Source: Thalassospira sp. HJ (lineage in GTDB: Bacteria > Pseudomonadota > Alphaproteobacteria > Rhodospirillales > Thalassospiraceae). From it: a DNA stretch of 64,000 nucleotides. This document shows positions 24,030 through 34,575 of this stretch, piece by piece (position 1 is the first letter of the stretch; each line of letters starts with the position of its first letter). Below the pieces are notes generated by a model that saw only the letters and a list, made by a program, of their open reading frames with translations, had not been told where the DNA came from and made no database searches. A program made the position numbers and the translations under genes. The DNA lies in contig NZ_JYII01000021.1 of NCBI RefSeq assembly GCF_000948415.1, positions 62,001 through 126,000 of the forward strand. Direction: 5' to 3'.

Positions 24030-25586
24030 ATGGAAGCAACTTCGGGAATGCCGCGGCCGGAACTTTTGCAGGTCGCTGATGCCGTCGCCCGTGAAAAGGG
24101 CATTGATCGTGACGAAGTTCTCGGTGCCATGGAACAGGCCATTCAGAAGGCCGGTCGTTCCAGATATGGTCACGAGCATGACATTCGTGCGCATATCGAC
24201 CGTAAAACCGGCGAAATCAAACTCGCCCGTTACATCGAAGTCACCGATGAAATCGAAAACGATTTCACCCAGATGTCGCTCGAACAGGCACGTATCCGTG
24301 ACGAGAACATCAATCTTGGTGAGTTCCTGGTTGATCCGCTGCCGCCGATCGATTTTGGCCGTATCGCTGCCCAGACCGCAAAGCAGGTCATCGTGCAGAA
24401 AGTGCGCGATGCAGAGCGCGAACGCCAGTTCGAGGAATACAAGGACCGCGCAGACGAAGTCATCAACGGTGTCGTCAAGCGTGTCGAGTTTGGCAACGTT
24501 CTTGTCGATATCGGTCGTGCCGAAGCCATTCTGCGCCGTGAAGAACTGATCCCGCGCGAGACCGTGCGTCAGGGTGACCGGGTTCGTGCCCTGATCCTTG
24601 ATGTCCGTCGTGAACAGCGTGGCCCGCAGATCTTCCTGTCGCGTACCCATCCGACCTTCATGGCAAAACTGTTTGCCCAGGAAGTTCCGGAAATCTACGA
24701 CGGCATCATCGAAATCAAATCGGTTGCCCGTGACCCGGGTTCGCGCGCGAAAATCTCGGTTCTGTCTTCGGACAGCTCGATCGACCCGGTCGGTGCCTGT
24801 GTCGGTATGCGCGGTTCGCGCGTTCAGGCCGTTGTTGCCGAACTGCAGGGCGAAAAAATCGACATCATCCAGTGGTCGGAAGACCCGGCAACCTTCGTTG
24901 TGAATGCTCTGGCTCCGGCCGAAGTCACCAAGGTTGTTATCGATGAAGAAACCAACCGCATCGAAGTCGTCGTTCCGGACGATCAGCTGAGCCTTGCGAT
25001 CGGCCGTCGTGGTCAGAACGTACGTCTGGCTTCCCAGCTGACCGGTTGGGATATCGACATTCTGACCGAGGAAGACGAAAGCGAACGTCGTCAGGAAGAA
25101 GCACGCAAGCGTGCGGAAATGTTCATCAAGGCCCTTGATGTTGACGAAGTTATCGCCCATCTCCTGGTCGCTGAGGGCTTCACCTCGATCGAGGAAGTCG
25201 GTTATGTGCCGCTGGCAGAACTGGCCGAGATCGAAGGTTTTGAAGAAGAAATCGCCGAAGAGCTGCGCAACCGCGCACGCACCTTCCTTGCCGAAGAGGC
25301 CGAGCGTCTTCAGAAGCGTCGTGAAGAGCTCAAGGTTGCCGATGATCTGGTTGAATTCCCGGGTCTGTCGCTTGCTGTTGTTGTTCGCCTTGGCGAAAAC
25401 GACGTCAAAAACCTTGAAGATTTCGCAGATCTCGCAAGTGACGAGCTGATCGAATATGTCGGGGATGCCGATACCATTACCATGGATCAGGCCAATGACA
25501 TGATCATGGAAGCCCGTCGCAAGCTTGGCTGGTTCGAAGGTCTTGAAGAAGAGACCGAAGAAACGGCTGAAAGCGAAGAGGCCTAA
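24030..25586 (+). CDS. nusA: Transcription termination/antitermination factor NusA
   Basis: RNA polymerase-associated factor for pausing, termination and antitermination. Domains in order: N-terminal RNAP-binding domain (residues 1-130), S1 domain (INGVVKRVEFGNVLVDIGRAEAIL), two KH domains (VGACVGMRGSRVQAVV and LAIGRRGQNVRLASQLTGWDIDI), then two C-terminal helix-hairpin-helix repeats around residues 360-500, as in proteobacterial NusA that interacts with the alpha CTD or N protein. The acidic tail (EETEETAESEEA) is noticeable. ATG 24030 lies nine bases after the rimP stop; a TTG at 24024 is less likely. Confidence 0.96.
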   Translation: MEATSGMPRPELLQVADAVAREKGIDRDEVLGAMEQAIQKAGRSRYGHEHDIRAHIDRKTGEIKLARYIEVTDEIENDFTQMSLEQARIRDENINLGEFLVDPLPPIDFGRIAAQTAKQVIVQKVRDAERERQFEEYKDRADEVINGVVKRVEFGNVLVDIGRAEAILRREELIPRETVRQGDRVRALILDVRREQRGPQIFLSRTHPTFMAKLFAQEVPEIYDGIIEIKSVARDPGSRAKISVLSSDSSIDPVGACVGMRGSRVQAVVAELQGEKIDIIQWSEDPATFVVNALAPAEVTKVVIDEETNRIEVVVPDDQLSLAIGRRGQNVRLASQLTGWDIDILTEEDESERRQEEARKRAEMFIKALDVDEVIAHLLVAEGFTSIEEVGYVPLAELAEIEGFEEEIAEELRNRARTFLAEEAERLQKRREELKVADDLVEFPGLSLAVVVRLGENDVKNLEDFADLASDELIEYVGDADTITMDQANDMIMEARRKLGWFEGLEEETEETAESEEA

Positions 25587-25604
25587 GGCCGATCGGAGGA
25601 TGCC

Positions 25605-26195
25605 ATGTCGCATCGTAAAGGCGGCAAGGTAGCCGAGGTTCCGGAACGCCGGTGCATTGTCACCGGCGAAGTCCGGAACAAGGAAGATCTTCTCAGGGTT
25701 GTGATCGGGCCGGATGGTTCGGTTGTTCCCGACCTTGAGGAACGGCTGCCGGGACGGGGATTATGGTTGTGCCCGTCGCGGGATGTGATAAATACCGCCT
25801 GTGCAAAGAACGCTTTTGCCAAGGCGGCGCGGCAAAAAGTCGTGATCGACACCGCACTTGCAGACCGGATCGAAGAGCTGCTGACACGCAAATGCATCGA
25901 TCTGTTGTCGCTGGCGCGACGTGCCGGACAGGCTGTTGCAGGATTTGAAAAGGCCCGTGCCCAGATTGCCGAGGGCGCAGCCTTGATATTGGCGGCACGC
26001 GATGGTGCCGCAGACGGAAAATCAAAGATCGAGGCCAAGGCCCGGGATCTGCCGATTTATTCCGTTCTGGATGCTGCTGAAATCGGCGCGGCCTTTGGTC
26101 GTGAAAAAGCAGTACATGTGGCCGTTGCGCCAGGAGGCCTTGCCAACCGGTTGGGGCGTTCGTGCAAGCGGCTTGAAGGATTTCGCGCTGTCTGA
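25605..26195 (+). CDS. ylxR: YlxR-family RNA-binding protein with L7Ae-like C-terminal domain
   Basis: The N-terminal about 85 residues are a YlxR/DUF448 domain ([10 protein letters not shown] ... [11 protein letters not shown]), and the C-terminal half resembles the L7Ae/L30e fold ([34 protein letters not shown]). This fused form between nusA and infB is usual in alphaproteobacteria, whereas in Gram-positives the two domains are separate genes (ylxR, ylxQ). A CGGAGG ribosome-binding site sits before ATG 25605. YlxR relatives bind RNA or RNase P, but the exact function of this form is unresolved. Confidence 0.92.
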   Translation: MSHRKGGKVAEVPERRCIVTGEVRNKEDLLRVVIGPDGSVVPDLEERLPGRGLWLCPSRDVINTACAKNAFAKAARQKVVIDTALADRIEELLTRKCIDLLSLARRAGQAVAGFEKARAQIAEGAALILAARDGAADGKSKIEAKARDLPIYSVLDAAEIGAAFGREKAVHVAVAPGGLANRLGRSCKRLEGFRAV

Positions 26196-26275
26196 CATCA
26201 GACCAGCGCCAGACGGACAGGACAGGATCGGAATATGTAGCCGATCCCGCAGGAAATGAGGAAGTTGTACGGATT

Positions 26276-28942
26276 ATGAGTGATCGCGATCAGGAGAAGA
26301 AACCGCTGAGCCTCAACAGATCGAAGCTTGAATTGAGCAAGACGGTCGAGGCAGGTCAGGTTCGCCAAAACTTCTCGCATGGACGGTCAAAATCTGTGAC
26401 CGTCGAAGTGCGCAAGAAGCGTACATTCGAAAAGAACGAATCCGGTCGCTTCCGTGAAGTGAAGAAGGACCTGGTCGAAGAGCAGGCCCCGGCAGCAGAA
26501 AAGCCGGAACCGGAAGTCAAGAAAGAGCCGGTTGAAGAGCCGAAATCGCGTCAGGCCGTTGATGATCACGGCAACCTGACCGATAGCGAACGTGCTGCCC
26601 GTATGGCTGCTTTGAAGGCTGCTGAAGAGCGCCGCAAGCAGGACGAAGCGGACGCACAAATTCGTGCTCGCGAAGAAGCCGCGCGCAAGGCCGAGGAAGA
26701 AGCCCGCAAGGCAGAAGAAGCCAAGGCTGCTGCCGAAGCCAAGCAGGAAGAAGCACCGGCCAAGTCTGAAAACGACTCCCCGTCTGTGGAAGAAGTCGAA
26801 CAGCAGCTTGCCGCCGCGACTGCAAAGGGCAAAACTTCCAAGCCGAAACCGGCTGCCAAGCCGAAGGCAGAAGAAAACGTCATGCAGGGTGAGCCGGCAG
26901 AGCCGCTTGTCCCGGAAGAGCGTCGTCGTTCCGCCCCGGCAGATGGCAAATCCAAAAGCCGCAAGGAAATCGAAGAAGAAAATGCCCGTGTGGCAGCCCG
27001 CAAGCGTGCCGAGGAAGAAGCCGGCAAAGCTGCGCGCACCAAGGGTGACGATGGCCGCCGTCGTGGCAAGCTTTCGATCAACAATGCCATGAGTGGTGAC
27101 GAAGGCGGTCGCCGTCGTTCCATGGCGTCGATCAAGCGCCAGCAAGCCAAAGCAAAAGCGCGTGCCCAGGGCCCGCAGAAGCCGAAGGAAAAAGTCGTGC
27201 GTGATGTGGTTATCCCGGACGTTATCACCGTCCAGGAACTGGCCAACCGTATGGCTGAACGTGCGGCAGACGTGATCAAGACCCTGATGAGCATGGGCGT
27301 TATGGCGACCATCAACCAGAGCCTTGATCCCGATACCGCACAGCTAGTTGTCGAGGAATTCGGCCATAACATGCGCCGTGTTTCCGATGCTGACGTTGAA
27401 GAGGCACTGGTCAGTGCAGATGACAACGAAGAACAGCTCGTTGGTCGTCCGCCGGTCGTGACCGTCATGGGCCACGTTGACCATGGTAAAACGTCGCTGC
27501 TTGATGCGCTGCGTTCCACCGACGTTGCCGGTGGCGAGGCTGGCGGCATTACCCAGCATATCGGTGCCTATCAGGTCACCATGGCAACCGGTTCGAAAAT
27601 CACCTTTATCGATACCCCGGGCCACGCCGCATTTACCGAAATGCGTTCGCGCGGTGCCAAGGTAACCGATATCGTGGTTCTGGTTGTTGCTGCAGATGAC
27701 TCGGTCATGCCGCAGACGATTGAGGCAATCAGCCACGCCAAGGCTGCTGGTGTTCCGATGATTGTCGCGATCAACAAGATCGACAAGCCGGGTGCCAACG
27801 CATCGAAAGTGAAAACCGAACTGCTTCAGCACGAAGTCGTGGTCGAGGAAATGGGCGGTGACGTCCAGGCTGTTGAGGTTTCGGCCAAACAGCGCACCGG
27901 CCTGACCGAGCTGGAAGAAGCCATTCTGCTGCAGGCCGAGGTTCTTGACCTCAAAGCCAACCCGGGCCGCGTTGCGGACGGGGTTGTTGTTGAAGCCCGC
28001 ATGGAAAAAGGCCGCGGTCCGGTCGCAACCGTTCTGGTTCAGCGCGGTACGCTGCGCACCGGTGACATCTTTGTCACGGGTCCGGAATGGGGTCGTGTCC
28101 GTGCCCTGATCGACGATCACGGCAACCGTGTTTCGGATGCCATCCCGGGCATGCCGGTCGAGGTAACTGGCTTGAACGGTGTGCCGTCTGCTGGTGACGA
28201 CTTTGTGGTTGTTGAAAACGAAGCCAAGGCCCGTGAGGTCTCTGACTTCCGTCAGCGCCGCATTCGTGAAACCCAGGCTGCTGCGATGAAGAAATCCGCA
28301 CTCGAGAACATGTTCTCGCAGAGCGGCGAAGTTAAAGAACTCCCGATCGTCATCAAGGGTGACGTGCAGGGTTCTGTCGAAGCCCTTATCGGCACCTTGC
28401 AGAAACTTGGTAACGAGGAAGTCTCGGTCCGTGTTCTGCATAGCGGTGTGGGCGGTATCAACGAATCCGACGTGACCCTGGCGCGTGCATCGAATGCGCT
28501 GATCATCGGCTTTAACGTGCGTGCAAATCAGCAGGCTCGTGAACAGGCCCGTCGTGACAACGTCGATATTCGTTACTACTCGATCATTTACGATGTTGCT
28601 GATGACATCAAAAAGATGCTGTCGGGCATGCTGTCTCCGGAAGTTCGCGAGAAGTTCCTGGGTTACGCAGAAATCCGCGACATCTTCACCATCTCTGGCA
28701 ACAAGATTGCCGGTTGTATGGTCACCGAGGGTATCGTCAAACGTGGCGCAGGCGTCCGTCTGCTGCGCGACGATGTCGTCATTCATACCGGCGAACTTTC
28801 GACGCTCCGTCGCTTCAAGGACGAAGTCAAAGAAGTCCGCGAGGGCTATGAATGCGGTATGTCGTTTGCCAAATACAACGATATCCAGGCTGGCGATGTC
28901 ATCGAGTGCTTCGAAAACGAGGAAATTGCCGTCGAACTGTAA
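26276..28942 (+). CDS. infB: Translation initiation factor IF-2
   Basis: GTPase that places initiator tRNA on the ribosome. The 888-residue protein begins with a short conserved segment ([29 protein letters not shown]), then has a long Ala/Glu/Lys-rich linker (about residues 60-300, with predicted coiled coil), an IF2_N segment, and the G domain with [22 protein letters not shown] and NKID. Domains II-IV follow. The highly charged linker explains the long antisense open frames over this gene, which are not coding. Confidence 0.97.
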   Translation: MSDRDQEKKPLSLNRSKLELSKTVEAGQVRQNFSHGRSKSVTVEVRKKRTFEKNESGRFREVKKDLVEEQAPAAEKPEPEVKKEPVEEPKSRQAVDDHGNLTDSERAARMAALKAAEERRKQDEADAQIRAREEAARKAEEEARKAEEAKAAAEAKQEEAPAKSENDSPSVEEVEQQLAAATAKGKTSKPKPAAKPKAEENVMQGEPAEPLVPEERRRSAPADGKSKSRKEIEEENARVAARKRAEEEAGKAARTKGDDGRRRGKLSINNAMSGDEGGRRRSMASIKRQQAKAKARAQGPQKPKEKVVRDVVIPDVITVQELANRMAERAADVIKTLMSMGVMATINQSLDPDTAQLVVEEFGHNMRRVSDADVEEALVSADDNEEQLVGRPPVVTVMGHVDHGKTSLLDALRSTDVAGGEAGGITQHIGAYQVTMATGSKITFIDTPGHAAFTEMRSRGAKVTDIVVLVVAADDSVMPQTIEAISHAKAAGVPMIVAINKIDKPGANASKVKTELLQHEVVVEEMGGDVQAVEVSAKQRTGLTELEEAILLQAEVLDLKANPGRVADGVVVEARMEKGRGPVATVLVQRGTLRTGDIFVTGPEWGRVRALIDDHGNRVSDAIPGMPVEVTGLNGVPSAGDDFVVVENEAKAREVSDFRQRRIRETQAAAMKKSALENMFSQSGEVKELPIVIKGDVQGSVEALIGTLQKLGNEEVSVRVLHSGVGGINESDVTLARASNALIIGFNVRANQQAREQARRDNVDIRYYSIIYDVADDIKKMLSGMLSPEVREKFLGYAEIRDIFTISGNKIAGCMVTEGIVKRGAGVRLLRDDVVIHTGELSTLRRFKDEVKEVREGYECGMSFAKYNDIQAGDVIECFENEEIAVEL

Positions 28943-28959
28943 GACGGTGAGGAACTGAA

Positions 28960-29379
28960 ATGGCGAAGCAACCGGCCAAAGCACCAAGTCAGCGACAGCT
29001 CCGCGTGGCGGAAGAAATCCGTCAGGCGCTGTCGCAGGCGTTGGAGCGTGGAGACATTTACGATCCGGATCTGACACGTCGCCCGGTAACCATCACGGGC
29101 GTCAATCTTTCACCGGATATGCGTAATGCTATGGTATCTTTCACCCCGCTTGGCGGCGGGGAAGCGGAAACGTCGATGAAGGCGTTGATGCGTCAGAAAG
29201 GTCACCTGCGCAATCATGTGGCCCATGCGGTTCACATGAAATATGTGCCTGCATTGCGATTTGTCGAAGACAAGAGTTTTGATGTCGCTGACCATCTGAG
29301 TGCCCTTCTGCGCGACCCGCATGTTGCGCAGGATCTTGTGGACGATCGGTCGGGTGACCAAGAAGATGAGGACGACTGA
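28960..29379 (+). CDS. rbfA: Ribosome-binding factor A
   Basis: KH-like cold-shock and 30S-maturation factor of 139 residues. The family features are present: RQLRVAEEIRQALSQALERGDIYDP at the N-terminus and LRNHVAHAVHMKYVPALRFVEDKSFD toward the C-terminus. An acidic tail (DRSGDQEDEDD) ends the protein. Its stop codon shares one base with the start of truB (TGATG), showing translational coupling in the infB operon. Confidence 0.95.
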   Translation: MAKQPAKAPSQRQLRVAEEIRQALSQALERGDIYDPDLTRRPVTITGVNLSPDMRNAMVSFTPLGGGEAETSMKALMRQKGHLRNHVAHAVHMKYVPALRFVEDKSFDVADHLSALLRDPHVAQDLVDDRSGDQEDEDD

Positions 29380-30305
29380 TGGCGCGTCGCCGTCGCGGTA
29401 AAAGCATTAATGGCTGGCTGGCGGTCGACAAGCCCCTGGAGATCACGTCATCAACCGTGGTCAATCAGGTGCGCCGTCTGTTGGACGCCAACAAGGCCGG
29501 ACATGGCGGAACGCTTGACCCGCTGGCGTCCGGCGTTCTGCCAATTGCCTTTGGCGAAGCAACCAAAACGGTTGCCTATGTCATGGATGGCAGTAAAAGC
29601 TATCGTGTGACGCTGAAATTCGGCGAAGCGCGCAGTACGGACGATGCGGAAGGTGAGGTGATTGAAACCTCTGACCATCGTCCGACTGAAGACGAAATCA
29701 AGGCTGTGCTGGGTGAATTCATCGGTGAAATCCAGCAGGTGCCGCCAAAGTTTTCGGCGATCAAGGTCAATGGCAAGCGTGCCTATGATCTTGCGCGCCG
29801 CGATGAAGATGTGGTGTTGCAGCCACGTCCGATTCTGATCAAGGATCTTCGACTGGTCGACATGCCAGATCGCGATCATGCCGTGCTTGACGTTGTGTCG
29901 GGCAAAGGCGCGTATATGCGATCTTTGGCGCGCGATATTGCGCTGCGCCTTGGTACTGTCGGCTACATTGCCGCGCTTCGCCGGACTTCGGCGGGGCCGT
30001 TTTCGGAAGGGAACGCCATTCCCCTGCAGGAACTGCTGGATATGGACCCGGACGATGTGATGAAGAAACTGCTTCCGGTTGAGACCGCGCTGGACGACAT
30101 CCCGGCGCTGGCCCTGACCGAAGTCGAGGCGCAACGCCTTTCCTCTGGCCAGCCCGTCGGGCTGTTGCCGGTGGCAAAGCGCAATGCCCTTGAAAACCCC
30201 GTCGTGCAGGACGAAATCGTCTGTGCCATGCTCGATGACCGCGCGGTAGCGCTGGCGGAGATCAATGGTGGCGAAATCCGTCCTGTGCGTGTTTTTAATC
30301 TCTAA
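29379..30305 (+). CDS. truB: tRNA pseudouridine(55) synthase TruB
   Basis: Makes pseudouridine 55 in the T loop of tRNAs. The catalytic aspartate is Asp47 in [23 protein letters not shown], preceded by the [14 protein letters not shown] motif. [19 protein letters not shown] motif ([19 protein letters not shown]) is also present, and a short C-terminal PUA-like region follows. The 308-residue length is normal. It starts within the rbfA stop and is followed 17 bases later by rpsO. Confidence 0.96.
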   Translation: MARRRRGKSINGWLAVDKPLEITSSTVVNQVRRLLDANKAGHGGTLDPLASGVLPIAFGEATKTVAYVMDGSKSYRVTLKFGEARSTDDAEGEVIETSDHRPTEDEIKAVLGEFIGEIQQVPPKFSAIKVNGKRAYDLARRDEDVVLQPRPILIKDLRLVDMPDRDHAVLDVVSGKGAYMRSLARDIALRLGTVGYIAALRRTSAGPFSEGNAIPLQELLDMDPDDVMKKLLPVETALDDIPALALTEVEAQRLSSGQPVGLLPVAKRNALENPVVQDEIVCAMLDDRAVALAEINGGEIRPVRVFNL

Positions 30306-30322
30306 AGGCGAAAGGATGCCTG

Positions 30323-30592
30323 ATGTCGATTACTGCTGAACGCAAAGCTGAGCTGATCAAAGAATACGCTCAGAAAGACGGTGACACCGGTTCCCCCGAA
30401 GTCCAGGTTGCTATCCTGACTGAACGGATCAAGAACCTTACCGAGCACATGAAAGAACATAACCACGACTTCCATAGCCGTCGTGGTCTTCTCATGATGG
30501 TTGGTCAGCGTCGCCGCCTGCTGAAGTACCTGCAGCGCAAAGACCAGTCGCGTTACGAGACCGTTATCGAACGCCTCGGTATTCGCCGCTGA
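30323..30592 (+). CDS. rpsO: 30S ribosomal protein S15
   Basis: S15 of 89 residues, standard length, with the conserved [21 protein letters not shown] and [20 protein letters not shown] segments that contact the 16S rRNA central domain. A strong terminator follows directly, so pnp is likely expressed both by read-through and from its own leader, as in the well-studied rpsO-pnp arrangement. Confidence 0.97.
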   Translation: MSITAERKAELIKEYAQKDGDTGSPEVQVAILTERIKNLTEHMKEHNHDFHSRRGLLMMVGQRRRLLKYLQRKDQSRYETVIERLGIRR

Positions 30593-30602
30593 TATCAAAC
30601 TG

Positions 30603-30635
30603 CGGCGGAGGGTGACCTCCGCCGTCGTTTTTTTA
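30603..30635 (+). terminator. rpsO terminator
   Basis: A 9-bp GC-rich stem (30603-30611 with 30616-30624, loop GTGA) is followed by a run of seven T residues. It ends the infB-rpsO transcript before pnp. Confidence 0.9.
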
Positions 30636-30653
30636 TTGTTCCGGTGGATCGGA

Positions 30654-30757
30654 ACACGAGAAGCAGGGTCGGATGGGCCGACCCGATGCTTACGCCGGAC
30701 CCATTACTCATGACGCTGTCATGCAAGCCTCATGAGTAATGTGTTCGGAACTCGTGT
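30654..30757 (+). ncRNA. Structured 5' leader of pnp
   Basis: ACACGAG (30654-30660) and CTCGTGT (30751-30757) can close a branched structure. Inside it lie a 7-bp hairpin (30666-30672 with 30678-30684) and a perfect 12-bp hairpin (30702-30713 with 30730-30741). In Escherichia coli a double-stranded pnp leader is cut by RNase III and then used by PNPase for autoregulation. A similar role is inferred here from position and shape, not from sequence homology. Confidence 0.6.
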
Positions 30758-30801
30758 ACTATTTCGGGTCCGCCAGAGGTTTGTAAGAGGAAGAGAAAAT
30801 A

Positions 30802-32925
30802 ATGTTTAATGTCGTCCGTAAGGAAATGCAGTGGGGCAATGCCAAGCTGGTTCTTGAAACCGGTAAAATTGCCCGTCAGGCAGATGGTGCCGTCAAGGTG
30901 ACCTACGGTGAAACCGTTGTCCTGTGTACTGCTGTTGGCGCCAAACAGCCGCGCCCGGATGTCGACTTTTTCCCGCTGACGGTTAACTACCAGGAAAAAG
31001 CATTTGCTGCCGGCAAGATCCCGGGTGGCTTCTTCAAGCGTGAAGGCCGTCCGTCCGAAAAAGAAACCCTTGTTTCGCGTCTGATCGACCGTCCGATCCG
31101 TCCGCTGTTCCACCCGCAGTACCGCAACGACACCCAGATCGTTTGTACCGTTCTGTCGCACGACATGGAAAACGATCCGGACGTGGTTGCGATGATTGGT
31201 ACCTCGGCTGCGCTGACCATTTCCGGTCTGCCGTTCCTGGGCCCGATCGGTGCCGCACGCGTTGGTTACAAGGATGGTGAATACCTTCTGAACCCGTCGA
31301 CCGAAGCAGTTAAGGAAAGCGACCTTGATCTCGTTGTTGCCGGTACCCGCGACGGCGTGATGATGGTTGAATCCGAAGCATCCGAACTGTCCGAAGACAT
31401 CATGCTTGGTGCAGTCAAATTCGGTCATGACCAGTTCCAGGGCGTTCTCGACCTGATCATTGATCTGGCCGAAGAAGCTGCCAAAGAGCCGCGTGACGTT
31501 GCCGGTCTTCCGGATGGTTATGACGCGCTGGTCGAAAAAGTTGCTGCTCTGGGCACCGAAGGCCTGACCGCTGCTTACGCAAACGTTGTCAAACAGGAGC
31601 GTTCGGCTGCTGTTGCTGCTGCGAAAGCAGACATCGTTGAGAAACTTGGTGATGAAGTTCCTGATGAACTCAAAGGCAAGGTTTCCTCGATCATCAAGGA
31701 TCTGGAAAAAGACATCGTTCGCGGTGCGATCCTGAAAACCGGCAAGCGTATTGATGGCCGTACCGGTGCCGACGTTCGTCCGATCATGGGCGAAGTTTCG
31801 GTTCTGCCGCGTTCGCACGGTTCCTCGATCTTCACCCGTGGTGAAACCCAGGCGCTGGCTGTCGTTACCCTCGGTACCGGCCAGGACGAGCAGATCGTTG
31901 ACGCGCTTGACGGTGAATACCGTGAAAGCTTCATGCTGCATTACAACTTCCCGCCGTACTCGGTTGGTGAAGCTGGCCGTATGGGGTCGCCGGGCCGTCG
32001 TGAAATCGGTCACGGTAAACTGGCATGGCGCGCCCTGCACCCGCTGATGCCGGGCAAGGACGCCTTCCCATACACCACCCGTATCGTTTCCGAAGTCACC
32101 GAATCGAACGGTTCTTCCTCGATGGCAACCGTTTGCGCAAGCTCGCTTGCAATGATGGATGCTGGTGTTCCGCTGGCACGCCCGGTTGCGGGTATTGCCA
32201 TGGGCCTGATCAAGGAAGCCGACGACTTTGCCGTTCTGTCCGACATCATGGGTGACGAAGATCACCTTGGCGACATGGACTTCAAGGTTGCCGGTACCGA
32301 AAACGGTATCACCTCGCTGCAGATGGACATCAAGATCACCTCGGTGACCGCAGACATCATGCAGATCGCTCTGAAACAGGCCCGTGATGGCCGCCTGCAC
32401 ATTCTGGGCGAAATGGCGAAAGCCCTTCCGGAAGCACGCGGTGAAGTTTCGGGCAATGCACCGACCATCACCCAGTTCTCGATCCCGAAAGACAAAATTC
32501 GTGATGTCATCGGTTCGGGCGGCAAGGTCATTCGCGAAATCTGCGAAGAAACCGGTGCAAAAGTCGACATCGAAGACGATGGTTCGATCACTGTCGCACA
32601 TACCGACGGTGCCAAAGGCAAGCAGGCTGTGGATTGGATCAAATCCATCGTTGCGGAACCTGAATTGAATCATATCTATGACGGTAAGGTCGTTAAGGCT
32701 GTTGATTTCGGCGCATTCGTGAACTTCTTCGGTGCGCGCGACGGTCTTGTTCACATCTCCGAACTGGCGCCTGAGCGTGTCAAACAGGTTTCGGACATCG
32801 TGAAAGAAGGCGACCAGGTTAAGGTCAAAGTCATCGGCTTCGATGACCGTGGCAAAATCAAGCTGTCGATGAAACGTGTTGACCAGGAAACCGGTGCTGA
32901 CCTCGACGCAGGCGACGCCGAATAA
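30802..32925 (+). CDS. pnp: Polyribonucleotide nucleotidyltransferase (PNPase)
   Basis: Phosphorolytic 3'-5' exoribonuclease and degradosome component, 707 residues. Two RNase PH-like domains are visible ([58 protein letters not shown]), the second carrying the catalytic region [21 protein letters not shown] ([20 protein letters not shown]) and S1 ([28 protein letters not shown]) domains close the protein. A GAGGAAGAG ribosome-binding site precedes ATG 30802. The preceding structured leader suggests autoregulation. Confidence 0.97.
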   Translation: MFNVVRKEMQWGNAKLVLETGKIARQADGAVKVTYGETVVLCTAVGAKQPRPDVDFFPLTVNYQEKAFAAGKIPGGFFKREGRPSEKETLVSRLIDRPIRPLFHPQYRNDTQIVCTVLSHDMENDPDVVAMIGTSAALTISGLPFLGPIGAARVGYKDGEYLLNPSTEAVKESDLDLVVAGTRDGVMMVESEASELSEDIMLGAVKFGHDQFQGVLDLIIDLAEEAAKEPRDVAGLPDGYDALVEKVAALGTEGLTAAYANVVKQERSAAVAAAKADIVEKLGDEVPDELKGKVSSIIKDLEKDIVRGAILKTGKRIDGRTGADVRPIMGEVSVLPRSHGSSIFTRGETQALAVVTLGTGQDEQIVDALDGEYRESFMLHYNFPPYSVGEAGRMGSPGRREIGHGKLAWRALHPLMPGKDAFPYTTRIVSEVTESNGSSSMATVCASSLAMMDAGVPLARPVAGIAMGLIKEADDFAVLSDIMGDEDHLGDMDFKVAGTENGITSLQMDIKITSVTADIMQIALKQARDGRLHILGEMAKALPEARGEVSGNAPTITQFSIPKDKIRDVIGSGGKVIREICEETGAKVDIEDDGSITVAHTDGAKGKQAVDWIKSIVAEPELNHIYDGKVVKAVDFGAFVNFFGARDGLVHISELAPERVKQVSDIVKEGDQVKVKVIGFDDRGKIKLSMKRVDQETGADLDAGDAE

Positions 32926-32936
32926 GCTAACGGGAT

Positions 32937-32996
32937 GCCGGACGACGATAAAAACGCGACGTCGTCCGGCGCTCTGCACGATATCTTGGTATCGTG
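32937..32996 (+). repeat. Two tandem hairpins after pnp
   Basis: A perfect 11-bp stem (32937-32947 with 32960-32970) is followed by a perfect 7-bp stem (32977-32983 with 32990-32996). No T-tract follows either, so they may protect the pnp 3' end or act with Rho rather than as an intrinsic terminator. Confidence 0.55.
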
Positions 32997-33023
32997 GGCA
33001 AATGCCGAATGGGAGAGACGAAT

Positions 33024-34418
33024 TTGAAAGCCCTTAAACCGCTCGTCATGTCGGGTAAAGAGGTCTTGCCAGTTGTTGAAGGTGGCAAAGGCGTTGCTGT
33101 ATCGACGGGTAAAAGTTCCGGCGCATGGGCTGCTGCCGGTGGTATCGGGACTTTTTCCGCTGTGAATGCCGATTCTTATGACGAGAACGGCAATCTGGTC
33201 CCGATCGTATATGCAGGAAAAACCCGTAGCGACCGCCATCAGGAACTGATCGCCTATGGTATTCGTGGCGGGATTGCGCAGGCACAAATTGCGCACGAAA
33301 TGCGGAACGGCGAAGGTCGTTTGCATATGAACGTTTTGTGGGAAATGGGCGGTGCCGAACCCATTCTCCATGGTGTTCTTGAAGGGGCCAAAGGCCTGAT
33401 CCACGGGGTGACCTGTGGCGCGGGTATGCCTTACAAGATCGCCCAGATTTCCGCGCAATATGGCGTGCACTATTATCCGATCGTGTCATCGGCGCGTGCA
33501 TTCCGTGCGCTGTGGCTGCGGTCTTATAAAAAGATCCCGGAATGGCTTGGCGGCGTGGTCTATGAAGATCCGTGGCGTGCTGGCGGCCATAACGGTCTGT
33601 CAAACTCCGAAGACCCGCTGGTCCCAGAAGATCCGTTCCCGCGTGTTGCAGCCCTTCGTGAATTCATGAATTCCGTCGGCCTCAATGATGTTCCGATCAT
33701 CATGGCTGGCGGCGTCTGGTTCCTGCGCGATTTCGAAGACTGGATCGACAATCCGGAAGTGGCCCCGGTGGCCTTCCAGTTCGGGACGCGTCCGCTTCTG
33801 ACCCAGGAAAGCGAGATTTCTGATGACTGGAAATCTCGTCTGACCAGTCTGCAGAACGGTGATGTTTCGCTGCACAAATTCAGCCCGACCGGTTTCTACA
33901 GCTCGGCTGTGCGCAACGACTTCCTCGAAGACCTGCATCAGCGTTCTGATCGTCAGGTACGCTATTCGCGTACGGCAGAAGCTGATTTGCATGTCGGTAT
34001 TCCGCTCGGCCGTCGTGGTCGTCCGATCTATGTGCGCGAAGACGATGCCGACAAGGTTAAGGCATGGCTTGAAGCCGGCTATACCGAAGGCATGCCGACC
34101 CCGGATGACACCATGGTGTTTGTCACCCCGGAAAGCGCACTGACGATCAAGAAAGACCAGATCGATTGCATGGGCTGCCTGTCGCAGTGCCAGTTCTCCA
34201 ACTGGGAACAGCATGAAGGCACCACCGGCAAACGTGCCGATCCGCGGTCCTTCTGCATCCAGAAGACGCTGCAGAACATCGCACATGGTGCCGATGTCGA
34301 GCACGAACTGATGTTTGCCGGTCACAATGCCTACAAGTTTGGCGAAGATCCGTTCTATGCCAACGGCAACATTCCGACTGTGAAGGAACTGGTTGACCGC
34401 ATCATGACGGGCGACTGA
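33024..34418 (+). CDS. Nitronate monooxygenase / 2-nitropropane dioxygenase-family flavoprotein
   Basis: TIM-barrel FMN protein of 464 residues of the large NMO-like subgroup. A glycine-rich segment near the N-terminus (GGKGVAVSTGKSSGAWAAAGGIGTFSAVN) and VPIIMAGGVWFLRDFEDW fit FMN/phosphate binding. A C-terminal CMGCLSQCQF together with FCIQKTL gives a cysteine cluster not found in classical nitronate monooxygenases, so the substrate and even the reaction are uncertain. The start is uncertain: TTG 33024 (LKALKPLV) has GGGAGAG directly upstream and fits the family; ATG 33009 and GTG 32994 are alternatives. A strong terminator follows. Confidence 0.8.
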   Translation: MKALKPLVMSGKEVLPVVEGGKGVAVSTGKSSGAWAAAGGIGTFSAVNADSYDENGNLVPIVYAGKTRSDRHQELIAYGIRGGIAQAQIAHEMRNGEGRLHMNVLWEMGGAEPILHGVLEGAKGLIHGVTCGAGMPYKIAQISAQYGVHYYPIVSSARAFRALWLRSYKKIPEWLGGVVYEDPWRAGGHNGLSNSEDPLVPEDPFPRVAALREFMNSVGLNDVPIIMAGGVWFLRDFEDWIDNPEVAPVAFQFGTRPLLTQESEISDDWKSRLTSLQNGDVSLHKFSPTGFYSSAVRNDFLEDLHQRSDRQVRYSRTAEADLHVGIPLGRRGRPIYVREDDADKVKAWLEAGYTEGMPTPDDTMVFVTPESALTIKKDQIDCMGCLSQCQFSNWEQHEGTTGKRADPRSFCIQKTLQNIAHGADVEHELMFAGHNAYKFGEDPFYANGNIPTVKELVDRIMTGD

Positions 34419-34438
34419 TCCAGATGTCAGAACCAAAT

Positions 34439-34472
34439 AAAAAGGGGCCGGTTTTTACTGGCCCCTTTTTTG
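34439..34472 (+). terminator. Terminator after the nitronate monooxygenase gene
   Basis: An 11-bp A/G-to-C/T stem (34439-34449 with 34460-34470), with the loop GGTTTTTACT, runs into a T-tract. It is nearly identical to the terminator after the next gene (36382-36408). Confidence 0.9.
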
Positions 34473-34575
34473 CTATTTGTGCGAAAAATCACATGTAATG
34501 TTTGCAATCTTAAGTACCATGCCAAGATAGGGCCGCAAGATCGAATGACTGCGGTACAGATTTTGGGAGATCTGA

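Noticed and set aside
23721-25613. Long open frame antisense to rimP-nusA
   Set aside because: The plus strand carries clear RimP and NusA. The antisense product is rich in Phe and Asp in a pattern typical of shadow translation.
27344-29077. Long open frame antisense to infB
   Set aside because: It mirrors the IF-2 GTPase domain and rbfA start. Strong codon bias in a highly expressed gene leaves antisense stop codons rare. No family features are visible.
30730-32979. Very long open frame antisense to pnp (about 750 codons)
   Set aside because: The plus strand encodes an unambiguous PNPase. The antisense frame is open because of the codon bias of the real gene, and its translation shows no recognisable domain.
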